The translations under genes and the position numbers were made by a program. Positions 1 to 8,254 of a stretch of 64,000 nucleotides of DNA are shown here, in pieces; the first letter of the stretch is position 1, and every line of letters starts with the position of its first letter. The notes beneath the pieces were generated by a model. That model had not been told where the DNA came from. It saw only the letters and a list, made by a program, of their open reading frames with translations, and made no database searches. Source of the DNA: Paracoccus sigandri. GTDB lineage: Bacteria; Pseudomonadota; Alphaproteobacteria; Rhodobacterales; Rhodobacteraceae. Where the stretch lies: NCBI RefSeq assembly GCF_003709565.1, contig NZ_QNRC01000001.1, positions 1 to 64,000 on the forward strand. The letters run 5' to 3'.

Positions 1-1
1 G

Positions 2-421
2 GCCCCGGCCCCCGAGAAGAAGGTCGAGAAGAAGCCGGCCGCCGCGCCCTCGCGCCCCGAGCCCGCGCCGGAACCGGCCGCGGCCCGCGCGCCCGCGGCC
101 GAGGCCCCGGCGGCGCAGCCCGCCTTCACCCCGGTCCCGCGCCGTCCGATCGTGCCGGCCGGCCAGCCGCTGCCGCCGCAGCCCTCGGCCAACGAGATCA
201 GCCCCGAGGCGCTGGCCTCGGTCCGCGAGGTCGAGAAGCGCGCCCGCAAGCTGACCCTGATGGAGCTGACCGAGCGGACCTGCAAATGGCCGATCGGCGA
301 CCCGGCGACCGAGAAATTCTGGTTCTGCGGCCTGCCCAGCCAGCCCGGCAAGCCCTATTGCGAGGCCCATGTCGGCGTCGCCTTCCAGCCGATGAGCTCG
401 CGCCGCGACCGACGCCGCTGA
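2..421 (+). CDS. gcrA: GcrA cell cycle regulator, C-terminal part
   Basis: The reading frame is open from the first bases of the window, so the N-terminus lies outside it. What remains is an Ala/Pro/Glu-rich linker (about the first 60 residues) followed by the conserved C-terminal block TCKWPIGDPATEKFWFCG, with further Cys and His residues (PYCEAH). This block is typical of GcrA, the alphaproteobacterial activator that works with sigma-70 at promoters carrying CcrM-methylated GANTC sites. The N-terminal HTH that binds DNA is not visible here. The stop codon is at 419-421, directly before the NUDIX gene, so the two are probably cotranscribed. Identification of the family is firm; regulation cannot be judged from this fragment. 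Confidence 0.9.
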   Translation, partial: APAPEKKVEKKPAAAPSRPEPAPEPAAARAPAAEAPAAQPAFTPVPRRPIVPAGQPLPPQPSANEISPEALASVREVEKRARKLTLMELTERTCKWPIGDPATEKFWFCGLPSQPGKPYCEAHVGVAFQPMSSRRDRRR

Positions 422-423
422 CG

Positions 424-852
424 GTGGCGGGTTTCCCGCGCCTTGCCGCGCTGGCGGTCACGATCAGCGAGGATCAGGTCCTGCTGGTGCGGCGCCGCAA
501 TCCGCCCGACGCGGGGCTGTGGGGCTTCCCCGGCGGCCATGTCGATCCCGGAGAGACCGCGCTTGAGGCCGCCGCCCGCGAGCTGGCCGAAGAAACCGGC
601 ATCATCGCCCGCCCGCGCCGCTATATCGACAATGTCGACGTGATCCTGCGCGGCCCCGACGGCGCGCTGCAGTTCCATTTCCTGCTGGCCGCCGTGCTGT
701 GCGACTATCAGTCCGGCGAGCCCGCCGCGGCGGATGACGCCCTCGATGCCGCATGGCTGCCGATCCGGGGGGTGCTGGACGGGATGGTGCCGCTCAGCGC
801 GCATGTGGACGCGGTGCTGGGCCAGGCCCTGGCCATGCATAAGGGACTCTAG
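424..852 (+). CDS. NUDIX hydrolase
   Basis: A 142-residue protein with a complete Nudix box (GX5EX7REUXEEXGU), seen as GGHVDPGETALEAAARELAE followed by ETGI, which binds the metal and hydrolyses nucleoside diphosphates linked to another group. Substrate cannot be read from the sequence; ADP-ribose, sugar nucleotides or oxidised nucleotides are all possible. I chose the GTG at 424, two bases after the gcrA stop codon, because it gives the usual family start a few residues before the first beta strand; the frame is open further upstream, but that part overlaps gcrA. Tight coupling to gcrA suggests a shared transcript. Confidence 0.85.
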   Translation: MAGFPRLAALAVTISEDQVLLVRRRNPPDAGLWGFPGGHVDPGETALEAAARELAEETGIIARPRRYIDNVDVILRGPDGALQFHFLLAAVLCDYQSGEPAAADDALDAAWLPIRGVLDGMVPLSAHVDAVLGQALAMHKGL

Positions 853-951
853 CGGCATCCGCACGCCCGTCCCCCAAGCAATCACATCTTGCGGAAACCG
901 CAATCGCCCGGCGCGCGTTCCTTCTTCAGCAACGAACCCGAGGAGATCGAA

Positions 952-1029
952 ATGAAAGGTCTTGTGGCCTGGTGGCTGGGCGTGCCCGTGGTGGTGATCG
1001 TGATCCTGTATCTGACCGGCATCTTCTGA
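952..1029 (+). CDS. 25-residue membrane peptide
   Basis: A short reading frame encoding 25 residues, starting MKGLVAWWLGVPVVVIVILY. It is almost entirely one hydrophobic helix with a Lys at the N-terminal side, so it should be a single-pass inner-membrane peptide. A good ribosome binding site, AGGAGA, lies 5 bases before the ATG, and a hairpin terminator follows the stop codon by 14 bases. Size and framing between an RBS and a terminator support a real gene. I do not recognise a function; such peptides often sit in or regulate membrane complexes. Confidence 0.6.
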   Translation: MKGLVAWWLGVPVVVIVILYLTGIF

Positions 1030-1043
1030 AACGACCCACAGCA

Positions 1044-1075
1044 GGAAAGGGGCATCCGCAAGGCTGCCCCTTTTC
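1044..1075 (+). terminator. Intrinsic-type terminator
   Basis: GGAAAGGGGCA pairs with TGCCCCTTTTCC around a short loop, directly after the 25-residue membrane gene and before the convergent Crp/Fnr gene. The 3' arm ends in a T run, so it can act on the plus strand; the A run on the 5' side could also serve the opposite direction. Confidence 0.6.
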
Positions 1076-1093
1076 CCTGGCCCCAGGGACGGG

Positions 1094-1822
1094 TCAGTTC
1101 AGCTTGACCGCCTCCAGCCGGGCCCGATCCAGGATTCGCACCCGGCCACGGCCGATATCGATGATGGCCATCGCGCGCAGCTTGGCCAGCGTGCGGTTCA
1201 CCGTCTCGCGCGACGTGCCCGAGAGCGAGGCGAGATCGGCCTGGCCGATGCGGGTTTCCGGGTCCATCGGGGTCGTCAGGTTCAGCAGATGCAGGCAGAT
1301 GCGCCGGTCGGCGGGATAGAACTGCGCGATCGACTGCTGCCGGTTGTCCCGCGTCAGCCGGTCATGCATGATATTGGCCAGGTTCTTCAGCAGCACGGCC
1401 GCCGGGACATGGCGGAACAGCAGATCGGCCCCGAAGGACAGCAGCACCGTGTCCGGCAGGGTCCGGCATGAGGCGGCGCAGGGCCTGCCCGAGAACAGCT
1501 CGACCTCGCCGACCACCTCTCCGGGGCGGGCGATATGGGCGATGATGACATTGCCGTCGATGTCGATATAGCTGACCTCGACCCGCCCGCGGGCGATCAG
1601 GAAGGCGTTCTCCGCCTTCTCGCCCTGCCGCAATATCTCGGTCGAGGCGGGATGGCTGTGCTGGCTGCATTCCGACAGGAAGGCCCGCAGCCGGTCGCCC
1701 GCCATGCCCCGCAGCAGCGCGGGCTGGGGGATCTGGTCATAGGCCCGGAAGGCCCCCCGCCCATCCCGCCTGCCCCTTGCGGTCTGTTCGGAATCCCCCG
1801 TCGAATCGGCACGCCTGGTCAA
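1094..1822 (-). CDS. Crp/Fnr family transcriptional regulator
   Basis: The product has an N-terminal cyclic-nucleotide-type beta-barrel (EILRQGEKAENAFLIARG, PGEVVGEVELFSGRP) and a C-terminal winged helix with a recognition helix SGTSRETVNRTLAKL. It belongs to the Crp/Fnr superfamily, but the Cys cluster that holds the 4Fe-4S centre in true FNR proteins is not seen at the N-terminus, so it is not an oxygen-sensing FNR by that route. The start is uncertain. I use the TTG at 1822 (242 residues) because the codons for AFRAYDQIPQPALLRG look coding; the first ATG is at 1705 (203 residues). The gene converges on the small membrane gene and is monocistronic. A palindrome 205 bases upstream may be its operator. 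Confidence 0.85.
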   Translation of the reverse strand: MTRRADSTGDSEQTARGRRDGRGAFRAYDQIPQPALLRGMAGDRLRAFLSECSQHSHPASTEILRQGEKAENAFLIARGRVEVSYIDIDGNVIIAHIARPGEVVGEVELFSGRPCAASCRTLPDTVLLSFGADLLFRHVPAAVLLKNLANIMHDRLTRDNRQQSIAQFYPADRRICLHLLNLTTPMDPETRIGQADLASLSGTSRETVNRTLAKLRAMAIIDIGRGRVRILDRARLEAVKLN

Positions 1823-2026
1823 TTGGCTACCCCTGTCGTTTTCGCCACATCGCGCTGCCGGCGAACAAGGAACCGCCTTCGATAGCGGAACGAAGGGACA
1901 AGGAAACAACCTGAAGATGACGGCCCCCGGCAATTCCGCCAGCGGCCAGCGGTTGCCGGCGCAGTCTGTTATGATGATACGCATCCCTTGGCCAGGGAAT
2001 TCAAGCCCGCCGGCCACGGCAGAACC

Positions 2027-2039
2027 TGACGCTGCGTCA
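2027..2039. promoter_or_regulatory. Palindrome TGACGCTGCGTCA upstream of the Crp/Fnr gene
   Basis: A perfect 13-base palindrome with TTGAC/GTCA half-sites lies in the 309-base gap between the Crp/Fnr gene and tRNA-Leu. Half-site spacing is one base longer than an FNR box, so it resembles but does not match the family consensus. It may be a self-regulatory site. I see no gene in the gap itself. Confidence 0.35.
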
Positions 2040-2131
2040 ATGCCACAGGCGACCCGTTTCCGGGCAGCGATCGCCGGCAGCGGGAAAGGGCCGCAAGGGC
2101 CCCGTCAAGCCCTTGCCATGGATCGGTTTTC

Positions 2132-2217
2132 TGGTGCGGGCGGTGGGACTTGAACCCACACGGCCTGTCGGCCCACAGATTTTAAGTCTGATATGTCTAC
2201 CATTCCATCACGCCCGC
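2132..2217 (-). tRNA. tRNA-Leu(TAA)
   Basis: The minus strand folds as a class II tRNA: acceptor GCGGGCG/CGCCCGC, D arm with ATGGAATGGTAGACAT, anticodon loop CTTAAAA (anticodon TAA), a long variable arm GGGCCGACAGGCC, T arm GTGGG-TTCAAGT-CCCAC, discriminator A and an encoded CCA. The long variable arm and anticodon identify leucine. Confidence 0.97.
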
Positions 2218-2324
2218 ACCGGCGCTGCCAGCGTTCCCGCCGGCTGGTTGTGGCTAGCCAACCCGCCCGGCCTTGGCAAGCATGACATGCCCGCCCCCTC
2301 CCGCCGCGCAGGACGGGCCGGCGG

Positions 2325-3245
2325 TCAATAGCTGCGCGTCGGGCGGTCGAAGACCTTGCGGCCCATCAGGCTGCCGACCAGGTCGACCATCAGCTTGGCG
2401 GTGCGGCCGCGCTCGTCCAGGAACGGGTTCAGCTCGACCAGGTCCAGCGAACTCACCAGCCCCGATTCATGCAGCAGTTCCATGACCAGATGCGCCTCGC
2501 GGAAGGTGGTGCCGCCGGGCACGGTGGTGCCGACCGCGGGCGCGATCGAGGGATCGAGGAAATCCACGTCCAGGCTGACATGCAGCAGCCCATCCGCCGC
2601 GCTCACCCGGTCCAGGAAGGCGCGCAAGGGTGCCACGATCCCCTGTTCGTCCAGCACCCGCATGTCGTTGACGGTGATCTCGGTCGGCTGCATGGCGGCA
2701 TGTTCGGCCGGATCGACGCTGCGGATGCCGAACATGCAGATCTGCTCGCCCGGAATCGGCGCGGGAAAGGGCGGGAAGGGATCGAATCCCGGCAGGCCGC
2801 TGGCATAGGCCATGGGCGTGCCGTGGATATTGCCCGAGCTGGTGGTTTCCAGCGTGTGGAAATCGCTGTGCGCATCCAGCCAGATGACGAATTGCGGCCG
2901 GCCGATGCGGGCGGCATGGGCGGCGACCCCCGCCACCGTGCCAAGCGCCAGTGCATGATCGCCGCCCATGAAGATCGGCATCCCGTCGGGCAGCGCGGCC
3001 TCGGCGGCGGCGCGCAGCGCCTCGGTCCAGGCGATCATCTCGGGCAGGTGGTGGACGGCGGGATTGGCGCAACTCTCGCCCCGGCCCGGCGCGGGCCGGA
3101 CATCGCCGCGATCCTCGACGCCGTGGCCAAGCGCGGCAAGCGTGCCGGCAAGCCCGGCGGTGCGATAGGCCGCGGGGCCCATCAGGCAGCCGGGCCGCCG
3201 CTGGCCCTCGTCCACCGGGGCCCCGATCAGGATGCAATGGGTCAT
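2325..3245 (-). CDS. rocF: Arginase
   Basis: A 306-residue ureohydrolase that splits L-arginine into ornithine and urea in the cytoplasm. The binuclear manganese motifs are all present: GGDHALALG, DAHSDFHTLETTSSGNIHG, and SLDVDFLDP with the following EAHLVMELL. The length and the spacing of motifs fit arginase better than agmatinase. I start at the ATG at 3245, which is preceded by AGGAGG at the right distance; the frame is open upstream but codon use there is poor. No arginine-catabolism partner (ornithine cyclodeaminase, rocD) is adjacent, so it stands alone between tRNA-Leu and metG. Confidence 0.93.
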   Translation of the reverse strand: MTHCILIGAPVDEGQRRPGCLMGPAAYRTAGLAGTLAALGHGVEDRGDVRPAPGRGESCANPAVHHLPEMIAWTEALRAAAEAALPDGMPIFMGGDHALALGTVAGVAAHAARIGRPQFVIWLDAHSDFHTLETTSSGNIHGTPMAYASGLPGFDPFPPFPAPIPGEQICMFGIRSVDPAEHAAMQPTEITVNDMRVLDEQGIVAPLRAFLDRVSAADGLLHVSLDVDFLDPSIAPAVGTTVPGGTTFREAHLVMELLHESGLVSSLDLVELNPFLDERGRTAKLMVDLVGSLMGRKVFDRPTRSY

Positions 3246-3511
3246 CTCGTCCTCCTGTCCGCTGGGGCCGAGATAAAGCGGCCCGGCGCGGAAAGTCCAC
3301 AGCCGGCAGGCGGCGCATGGCGTCACGGGATGGGAAAACGGCTTGCCTGGGGCGGGGCGAGAGGGAAGACGCCCGTTCCTGGGTCGGCGCCCCGCCCATA
3401 GGCCTGCGGCGCGAAAAACGCAAGCGGATGCGGCGCCGGGGTCGGCAAGAACAGGCCCGATCACGGGGTTTCCGCCGCCGGCAGCGAAGGATCACCCGCC
3501 GGTTGCGTCCC

Positions 3512-5230
3512 TCAGCCGCGCACGCCCTGGAAACGGGCCTGCCATTCCTCGCGGCTCTCGTCGCTGATCTTGGCGAACAGCACCTCGGGCACGGTGAAGG
3601 CGTGACCCGCCGGCAGGACCGCCAGCGCCCCGGCCACGTCGCCCGGCCAGTCGCGTTGCCCGGTCCGCATCGCCGCCAGCATCGCATCGGACGAGAACGG
3701 GATGAAGGGCGCCGACAGCACCGCATAGAGCCGGATCAGGTTCAGCCCCAGGCGCACCTGCATCGCCGCCCGTTCCGGGTCGGTCTTGAAGGTGGACCAG
3801 GGGGCGGCGGCCTGCAGGTATTCGTTGCCCAGCACCCAGATCGCCCGCAATTCGGCCGCGGCCTTGCGAACCTCCATCCGTGCCATGCAATCCTCATAGG
3901 CGCGGATGCGGGCGGCCATCGCCTCGATCAGCTCATGTTCCTGCGGGCCGTATTCGCCGCCTTCGGGCACCACCTCGCCGAACTTGCTGCGGCAGAACTT
4001 GGTGATCCGGCTGATGAAATTCCCCAGCACATCGGCCAGGTCCTTGTTCACCGATTGCTGGAAGTTGTCCCAGGTGAACTCGCTGTCGCCCGATTCCGGC
4101 GCGTGCGACAGAAGCCACCAGCGCCAGTAGTCGGCCGGCAGGATCTCCAGCGCCTGGTCCATGAAGACGCCGCGCCCCTGGCTGGTCGAGAACTGCCCGC
4201 CGTCATAGGTCAGGTAGTTGAAGCTCTTGATGTAGTCGACCATCTTCCACGGCTCGCCCGAGCCGATGATGGTCGCCGGGAAGGACAGCGTGTGGAAGGG
4301 CACGTTGTCCTTGCCCATGAACTGGGTATAGGTCACGTCCCCGGCGCCTTGGTCCAGCCGCCACCAGCGGCGCCAGGCGCTGTCGTCCAGGCCCTGCGCA
4401 TCGGCCCATTCGGCGGTGGCGGCGATATATTCGATGGGCGCGTCGAACCAGACATAGAAGACCTTGCCCTCCATCCCCGGCCAGGGCTGGTCGCCGCGCC
4501 GGACCGGCACGCCCCAGGAAAGGTCGCGGGTGATGCCGCGATCCTGCAGCCCCTCGCCGTCGTTCAGCCATTTCCGCGCAATCGAGGTGGTCAGGATCGG
4601 CCAGTCGGTCTTGCTGTCGATCCAGTCGCTGATCTGGTCCTTCAGAGCCGACTGGCGCAGATACAGGTGCTTGGTCTCGCGCACTTCCAGGTTGGTGCTG
4701 CCGGAAATCGCGCTGCGCGGCTCGATCAGGTCGGTCGGGTCCAGCTGCTTGGTGCAGTTCTCGCACTGGTCGCCGCGCGCCTTGTCATAGCCGCAATTCG
4801 GGCAGGTGCCCTCGATATAGCGGTCGGGCAGGAAGCGGCCGTCATCGACGGAATAGACCTGCTTCTCGCTGACCTCGGCGATATAGCCGTTATCGGCCAG
4901 CCGTCCCGCGAAATGCTGGGTCAGCACCCGGTTGCGTTCGCTGGAGGACCGCCCGAAATGGTCGAAGGACAGCCCGAAGCGCCGCGCGATATCGGCCTGA
5001 ACCGCATGCATTTCCGCGCAGAATTCGGCGATCGGCTGGCCGGCCTTCTGCGCCGCCAGCTCGGCCGGCGTGCCATGTTCGTCGGTGGCGCAGATGAACA
5101 TCACCTCATGCCCCCGGCCCCGCAGGTAACGGGCGAACAGGTCGGCGGGCAGCTGCGAGCCGACCAGGTTGCCCAGGTGCTTGATGCCGTTGATATAGGG
5201 AATTGCCGAGGTGATGAGATGGCGGGCCAT
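3512..5230 (-). CDS. metG: Methionine--tRNA ligase
   Basis: A 572-residue class I aminoacyl-tRNA synthetase that charges tRNA-Met. The N-terminus has the HIGH-type motif [11 protein letters not shown] (residues 11-21). The zinc-binding connective peptide has CPNC (143-146) and CENC (156-159). The KMSKS loop is degenerate, reading QFSTSQGRG (about 346-354). An anticodon-binding helical domain follows, with no C-terminal EMAP/Arc1-like dimerisation domain, consistent with the length. The ATG at 5230 starts directly with the catalytic Rossmann fold. The gene lies just outside the left boundary of the integrated element and is transcribed away from it. Confidence 0.96.
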   Translation of the reverse strand: MARHLITSAIPYINGIKHLGNLVGSQLPADLFARYLRGRGHEVMFICATDEHGTPAELAAQKAGQPIAEFCAEMHAVQADIARRFGLSFDHFGRSSSERNRVLTQHFAGRLADNGYIAEVSEKQVYSVDDGRFLPDRYIEGTCPNCGYDKARGDQCENCTKQLDPTDLIEPRSAISGSTNLEVRETKHLYLRQSALKDQISDWIDSKTDWPILTTSIARKWLNDGEGLQDRGITRDLSWGVPVRRGDQPWPGMEGKVFYVWFDAPIEYIAATAEWADAQGLDDSAWRRWWRLDQGAGDVTYTQFMGKDNVPFHTLSFPATIIGSGEPWKMVDYIKSFNYLTYDGGQFSTSQGRGVFMDQALEILPADYWRWWLLSHAPESGDSEFTWDNFQQSVNKDLADVLGNFISRITKFCRSKFGEVVPEGGEYGPQEHELIEAMAARIRAYEDCMARMEVRKAAAELRAIWVLGNEYLQAAAPWSTFKTDPERAAMQVRLGLNLIRLYAVLSAPFIPFSSDAMLAAMRTGQRDWPGDVAGALAVLPAGHAFTVPEVLFAKISDESREEWQARFQGVRG

Positions 5231-5351
5231 GTCTGCGTCCTTGTCAGTCGGCGCCTGTCTAGCCGCGATGCGGGGCGAATGAAAGTGGCCGCATTTTCCG
5301 GCGCCGCGCCGGGGCGCGCTGCCCGAAAGCGCCGCAGCCGGAAAAGCAAAA

Positions 5352-5371
5352 GACCGCCCCGAAAGGCGGTC
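5352..5371 (-). terminator. Hairpin with minus-strand T tract, probably the original tRNA-Thr terminator
   Basis: GACCGCC pairs with GGCGGTC around a CCGAAA loop; on the minus strand it is followed by TTTTGCTTTT, a good Rho-independent terminator. No minus-strand gene lies immediately upstream now. If the element is removed at its att repeats, tRNA-Thr would end about 26 bases before this hairpin, so it probably terminated that tRNA. The 357-base gap 5231-5587 otherwise holds only the left att site and the integrase promoter region. Confidence 0.7.
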
Positions 5372-5397
5372 CCTGGCTGCGGTTTCCAGTCTGTGAC

Positions 5398-5413
5398 TGG
5401 TGCCGGTGAAGGG
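5398..5413. repeat. Left attachment site of the element
   Basis: TGGTGCCGGTGAAGGG is identical to the 3' end of tRNA-Thr(CGT) at 28742-28757, including the CCA end, the acceptor arm and part of the T stem. It lies 174 bases before the integrase start. Sequence on both outer sides differs, as expected for the two ends of an inserted element. Confidence 0.85.
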
Positions 5414-5587
5414 CATTGAATACCACTATATCTAGAAATCAGCGCCTCTCAGGAATTCTCGGTCATCCATCAAAACCTGCCTTTTTGGGCAGATGGCGCG
5501 TTCACCCTCTATCAGCGAAAATCAGCGCATACCATATCTAGGGGTGGACCCCAGGGGGGACCAGATCTTCGGTGGGAAAGGTGGACT

Positions 5588-6775
5588 GTGCGGGCGACCA
5601 ACAGATTGAGCGCGAAGGCAGCGGCAGCACTTGGCCCCGGCAAGTATGCGGATGGGGCCGGGCTATGGCTGGTGAAGGAAGAAACCGCGCGGGGCAAATG
5701 GGTGCTGCGAGTCACTGTTCACGGCAGGCGGCGCGAAATGGGGCTCGGCGCATTCCCCGCCGTGCCGCTGGCCGAAGCCCGCAAACATGCTGATGCCGCC
5801 CGCGCCAAGGTCCGCGCCGGGCTTGATCCGATCAAGGAGCGCCAGCGCGAGAAACGGGAAGCAGCGCGCAATCTGCACCTGCTGAAAGACATCGCCCTTG
5901 ATGCTTTCGAGAGCCGCAAGGCCGAACTGAAAGGCGACGGCAAGGCCGGGCGCTGGTTCAGCCCGCTTGAGCGTCACATCCTTCCGAAGCTGGGCAAGGT
6001 TCCCGTGGCCGATATCGACCAAGCCGACATTCGCGACTGCCTCTTGCCGATCTGGCACAGCAAGGCCGAGACGGCGCGAAAAGCGATCAATCGCCTTAGC
6101 CTGTGCCTCAAGCACGCTGCTGCACTCGGCCTGGAGGTCGATTTGCAGGCAACGGAAAAGGCCAGGGCGCTGCTGGGAAAGCCCCGTCACAAGTCCGGGA
6201 ACATCCCAGCTTTGCCGTGGCAGGACGTTCCCGCTTTCTATGACAGCCTGAATGACGGCACGGTCACGCACCTGGCCTTGCGCCTGCTCATCCTGACCGG
6301 TGTGCGCTCATTGCCGCTGCGATTCCTGCATGAAAGCCAGATCGACGGCGACGTGTGGACCATCCCGGCCGAGGCGATGAAAGGCCGAAGGGATGCCACT
6401 GCAGATTTCCGGGTGCCGCTGGTTCCCGAGTCTCTGGCCGTTATCGAGGCCGCACAAGCCCACGCCCGCGACGGGTTCCTGTTCCCGAGCGTGCGCAAGG
6501 GGGTGATTTCCGATGCCACCATGGCCCGGCTGATGGAGCGCCGCGAGATGGAGGCTCGCCCGCATGGCTTCCGTTCCAGCCTTCGCGACTGGCTGGCCGA
6601 GGCGACCGACGCCCCCCACGAGGTGGCAGAGACTATGCTGGGGCATGTGGTTGGCGGATCGGTCGAGCGGGCCTACCGCCGCACGGATTTCCTGGAACAG
6701 CGCCGGGCCTTGCTGGCGCGCTGGGCGCAGTATGTCACCGGGCAGTCGGGGCAATTGGTCAGGATGGCATATTGA
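5588..6775 (+). CDS. Tyrosine recombinase / P4-type integrase
   Basis: A 395-residue integrase. Residues 6-80 form the N-terminal arm-binding domain of the DUF4102 type (KYADGAGLWL, MGLGAFPAVPLAEAR). A core-binding helical domain follows, then the catalytic domain with Arg240 (LTGVRS), His326 and Arg329 (HGFRSSLRDW), His353 (MLGHVVGG) and the nucleophile Tyr363 (RAYRRTDF). All five key residues are present, so it should be active. The start is a GTG, as no good ATG precedes the conserved domain. It lies at the end of the element farthest from the intact tRNA-Thr and next to the left att repeat. P4-type integrases commonly use tRNA 3' ends, in line with the site seen here. Confidence 0.95.
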   Translation: MRATNRLSAKAAAALGPGKYADGAGLWLVKEETARGKWVLRVTVHGRRREMGLGAFPAVPLAEARKHADAARAKVRAGLDPIKERQREKREAARNLHLLKDIALDAFESRKAELKGDGKAGRWFSPLERHILPKLGKVPVADIDQADIRDCLLPIWHSKAETARKAINRLSLCLKHAAALGLEVDLQATEKARALLGKPRHKSGNIPALPWQDVPAFYDSLNDGTVTHLALRLLILTGVRSLPLRFLHESQIDGDVWTIPAEAMKGRRDATADFRVPLVPESLAVIEAAQAHARDGFLFPSVRKGVISDATMARLMERREMEARPHGFRSSLRDWLAEATDAPHEVAETMLGHVVGGSVERAYRRTDFLEQRRALLARWAQYVTGQSGQLVRMAY

Positions 6776-7449
6776 AGAAACATAACTTGGACGCCGCCGC
6801 TGATTTCGCAAATCGTGAGGTTTCTCGCTGGATCTCATCGGAAACAGGCATTCCACAATCACCGGGCGAGTATTTGTTGTGGTGGAAACTAGGTTGTGAA
6901 TATCGCGTAGGCCCCAACGCCACTTACATCGTAATGTATGACTGCCTTCGCGACTGGCTGGTTTCAGCCGCTCGATGCAACGCGGACGCTCGCAAACTTC
7001 TTTCTCGTATTGCGTCCTCTAAACTTCATGCGGGAGTGGCGTTAACAAAAGCAGAATCCTTCTTTGCCGCATCGATTCTTGACGGCACGGCCCCGCCACT
7101 GCCAAAGAAGCGCGGTAAAACCTTATCCACAAACCACGAGCGTGATGTTTTCATTTTCACCATGATGAAAGAGTTGATCGATGGGTTCAAAATTAACGCC
7201 AGCAGAAACGATGTTAGTTCGGAGCATGCATCAGCTTGCGACCTAATAGCGGATGCATTTGCTGCGTATGGGCGACATGAAGTAACGTTTCGCGCGGTGA
7301 AAGATGTTTGGAACAACAAGCAGTTTCGGGGACGGTATTACCGTCTTGCCGACGCCGTGAACGCCGAGCTGGCCAAGCAAAAGGATATCCAAGAAGCCGG
7401 GCCACAGAACGCCTTAGCTGGTTTTCCCCTACATTTAATCAAGCTTTGA
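6772..7449 (+). CDS. Hypothetical protein, AT-rich
   Basis: An open frame of 225 codons from a TTG that overlaps the integrase stop codon. I do not recognise the family. The sequence is soluble and mostly helical, with no signal peptide, membrane segment or clear catalytic motif; Trp, Cys and Tyr are frequent in the first third. Base composition is clearly more AT-rich than the integrase and the genes after it, and codon use (AAA, TTC/TTT, CGT) differs, so it was probably acquired separately as cargo. The position directly behind the integrase is where satellites and islands often carry accessory genes. Confidence 0.6.
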   Translation: MKKHNLDAAADFANREVSRWISSETGIPQSPGEYLLWWKLGCEYRVGPNATYIVMYDCLRDWLVSAARCNADARKLLSRIASSKLHAGVALTKAESFFAASILDGTAPPLPKKRGKTLSTNHERDVFIFTMMKELIDGFKINASRNDVSSEHASACDLIADAFAAYGRHEVTFRAVKDVWNNKQFRGRYYRLADAVNAELAKQKDIQEAGPQNALAGFPLHLIKL

Positions 7450-7541
7450 GCGTGTCGGAAAAATCCCGACAATATCCGGCATGAAGGCTAATGGCTTGTC
7501 ACCCATCATCACCCCATCGCAATTAAGCAATGGGCTGACCA

Positions 7542-7739
7542 ATGCCAATCACCGATCCCCTTCTGAAAGACCGCGAAGCCGCGCCGCTTCTCGGCATCAG
7601 CGTTCCAACGTTCTGGCGTCGTGTAGCGGATGGCACCATTCCGAAGCCGATCAAGCTGGGCGCGCTGTCCCGCTGGCCACAATCCGAAATCCTTGGGGTC
7701 ATCGAACGGGCAAAAGCTGCCCGTGCCGACGCCGCATAA
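7542..7739 (+). CDS. AlpA-family DNA-binding protein (possible excisionase/regulator)
   Basis: A 65-residue protein with the MerR-like winged helix of the AlpA family: DREAAPLLGISVPTFWRRVA, then PKPIKLGALSRW, and a C-terminal helix. AlpA proteins of P4-like elements bind DNA near the integrase and act as excisionase or as activator of int. Its place as the first small gene after the integrase region fits this. ATG at 7542. Confidence 0.85.
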   Translation: MPITDPLLKDREAAPLLGISVPTFWRRVADGTIPKPIKLGALSRWPQSEILGVIERAKAARADAA

Positions 7740-7847
7740 CGAAACCACCACCCTGGGGCTTAGGGCGGTGGCGCATTCGTTCTGTGGTGGATGAATACCA
7801 CAAACATAGCGCATCACGCCCTTGCCCGCAAGAGATGAGGCAAGGAA

Positions 7848-8153
7848 ATGCATACAGCAAAGCAATGGCCTGCACAGGCCTTCACGGTCCAGAACGGAAC
7901 CGAAGAACCCGCCGTTATCATCGTCAAGGGCCGCGACCGTTGGGCGCTCGAATGCCTGATGCACGCCGGATCGACGGGCTGCACCCCGATTGACCACCCC
8001 GGCCCGCGCTGGTCGGCCTATGTGTTCAAGCTGCGCCAGCAGGGCGTCTGCATCGAGACGGTTCACGAGAACCATGACGGCCCGTTCCCCGGTCATCACG
8101 CCCGATACGTTCTGCAATCCAGCGTGTCCCTCGGTCGGAGGGCTGCCGCATGA
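7848..8153 (+). CDS. Winged-helix domain protein, phage type
   Basis: A 101-residue protein. The segment RWALECLMHAGSTGCTPIDH followed by SAYVFKLRQQGVCIETVHE reads as a winged-helix fold of the kind found in many phages and islands of this group, where its role is unknown. The last part, GHHARYVLQSSV, completes the wing. An RBS (GGCAAGGAA) precedes the ATG. The stop codon overlaps the start of the next small gene (ATGA), showing translational coupling with the replication genes downstream. Confidence 0.65.
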   Translation: MHTAKQWPAQAFTVQNGTEEPAVIIVKGRDRWALECLMHAGSTGCTPIDHPGPRWSAYVFKLRQQGVCIETVHENHDGPFPGHHARYVLQSSVSLGRRAAA

Positions 8154-8254
8154 GGGCCCTTCGCATTGCGCGGCTCTGCGCCCGTTACGGCCTGAGCCAT
8201 GACCGCGCCGCCCTTCTGGCTGCCCTGATCTGGGGGAACGGTCATGCGGATTGA
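8150..8254 (+). CDS. Small hypothetical protein in replication operon
   Basis: A 34-residue frame, MRALRIARLCARYGLSHDRA and onward, overlapping the previous stop codon by ATGA and overlapping the next start by 11 bases. The order winged helix, tiny Ala/Leu-rich protein, hypothetical, primase is common in phages of this family of bacteria, which supports it being real. Too short to assign a role. Confidence 0.5.
   Translation: MRALRIARLCARYGLSHDRAALLAALIWGNGHAD

Noticed and set aside
2027..2039. FNR box of the Crp/Fnr gene
   Set aside because: The half-sites are TTGAC/GTCA with wrong spacing for FNR; kept only as an unassigned palindrome.
5398..5413. Possible second tRNA gene at the left end
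   Set aside because: Only 16 bases of the tRNA 3' end are present and no D or anticodon arm can be folded; it is the att repeat.
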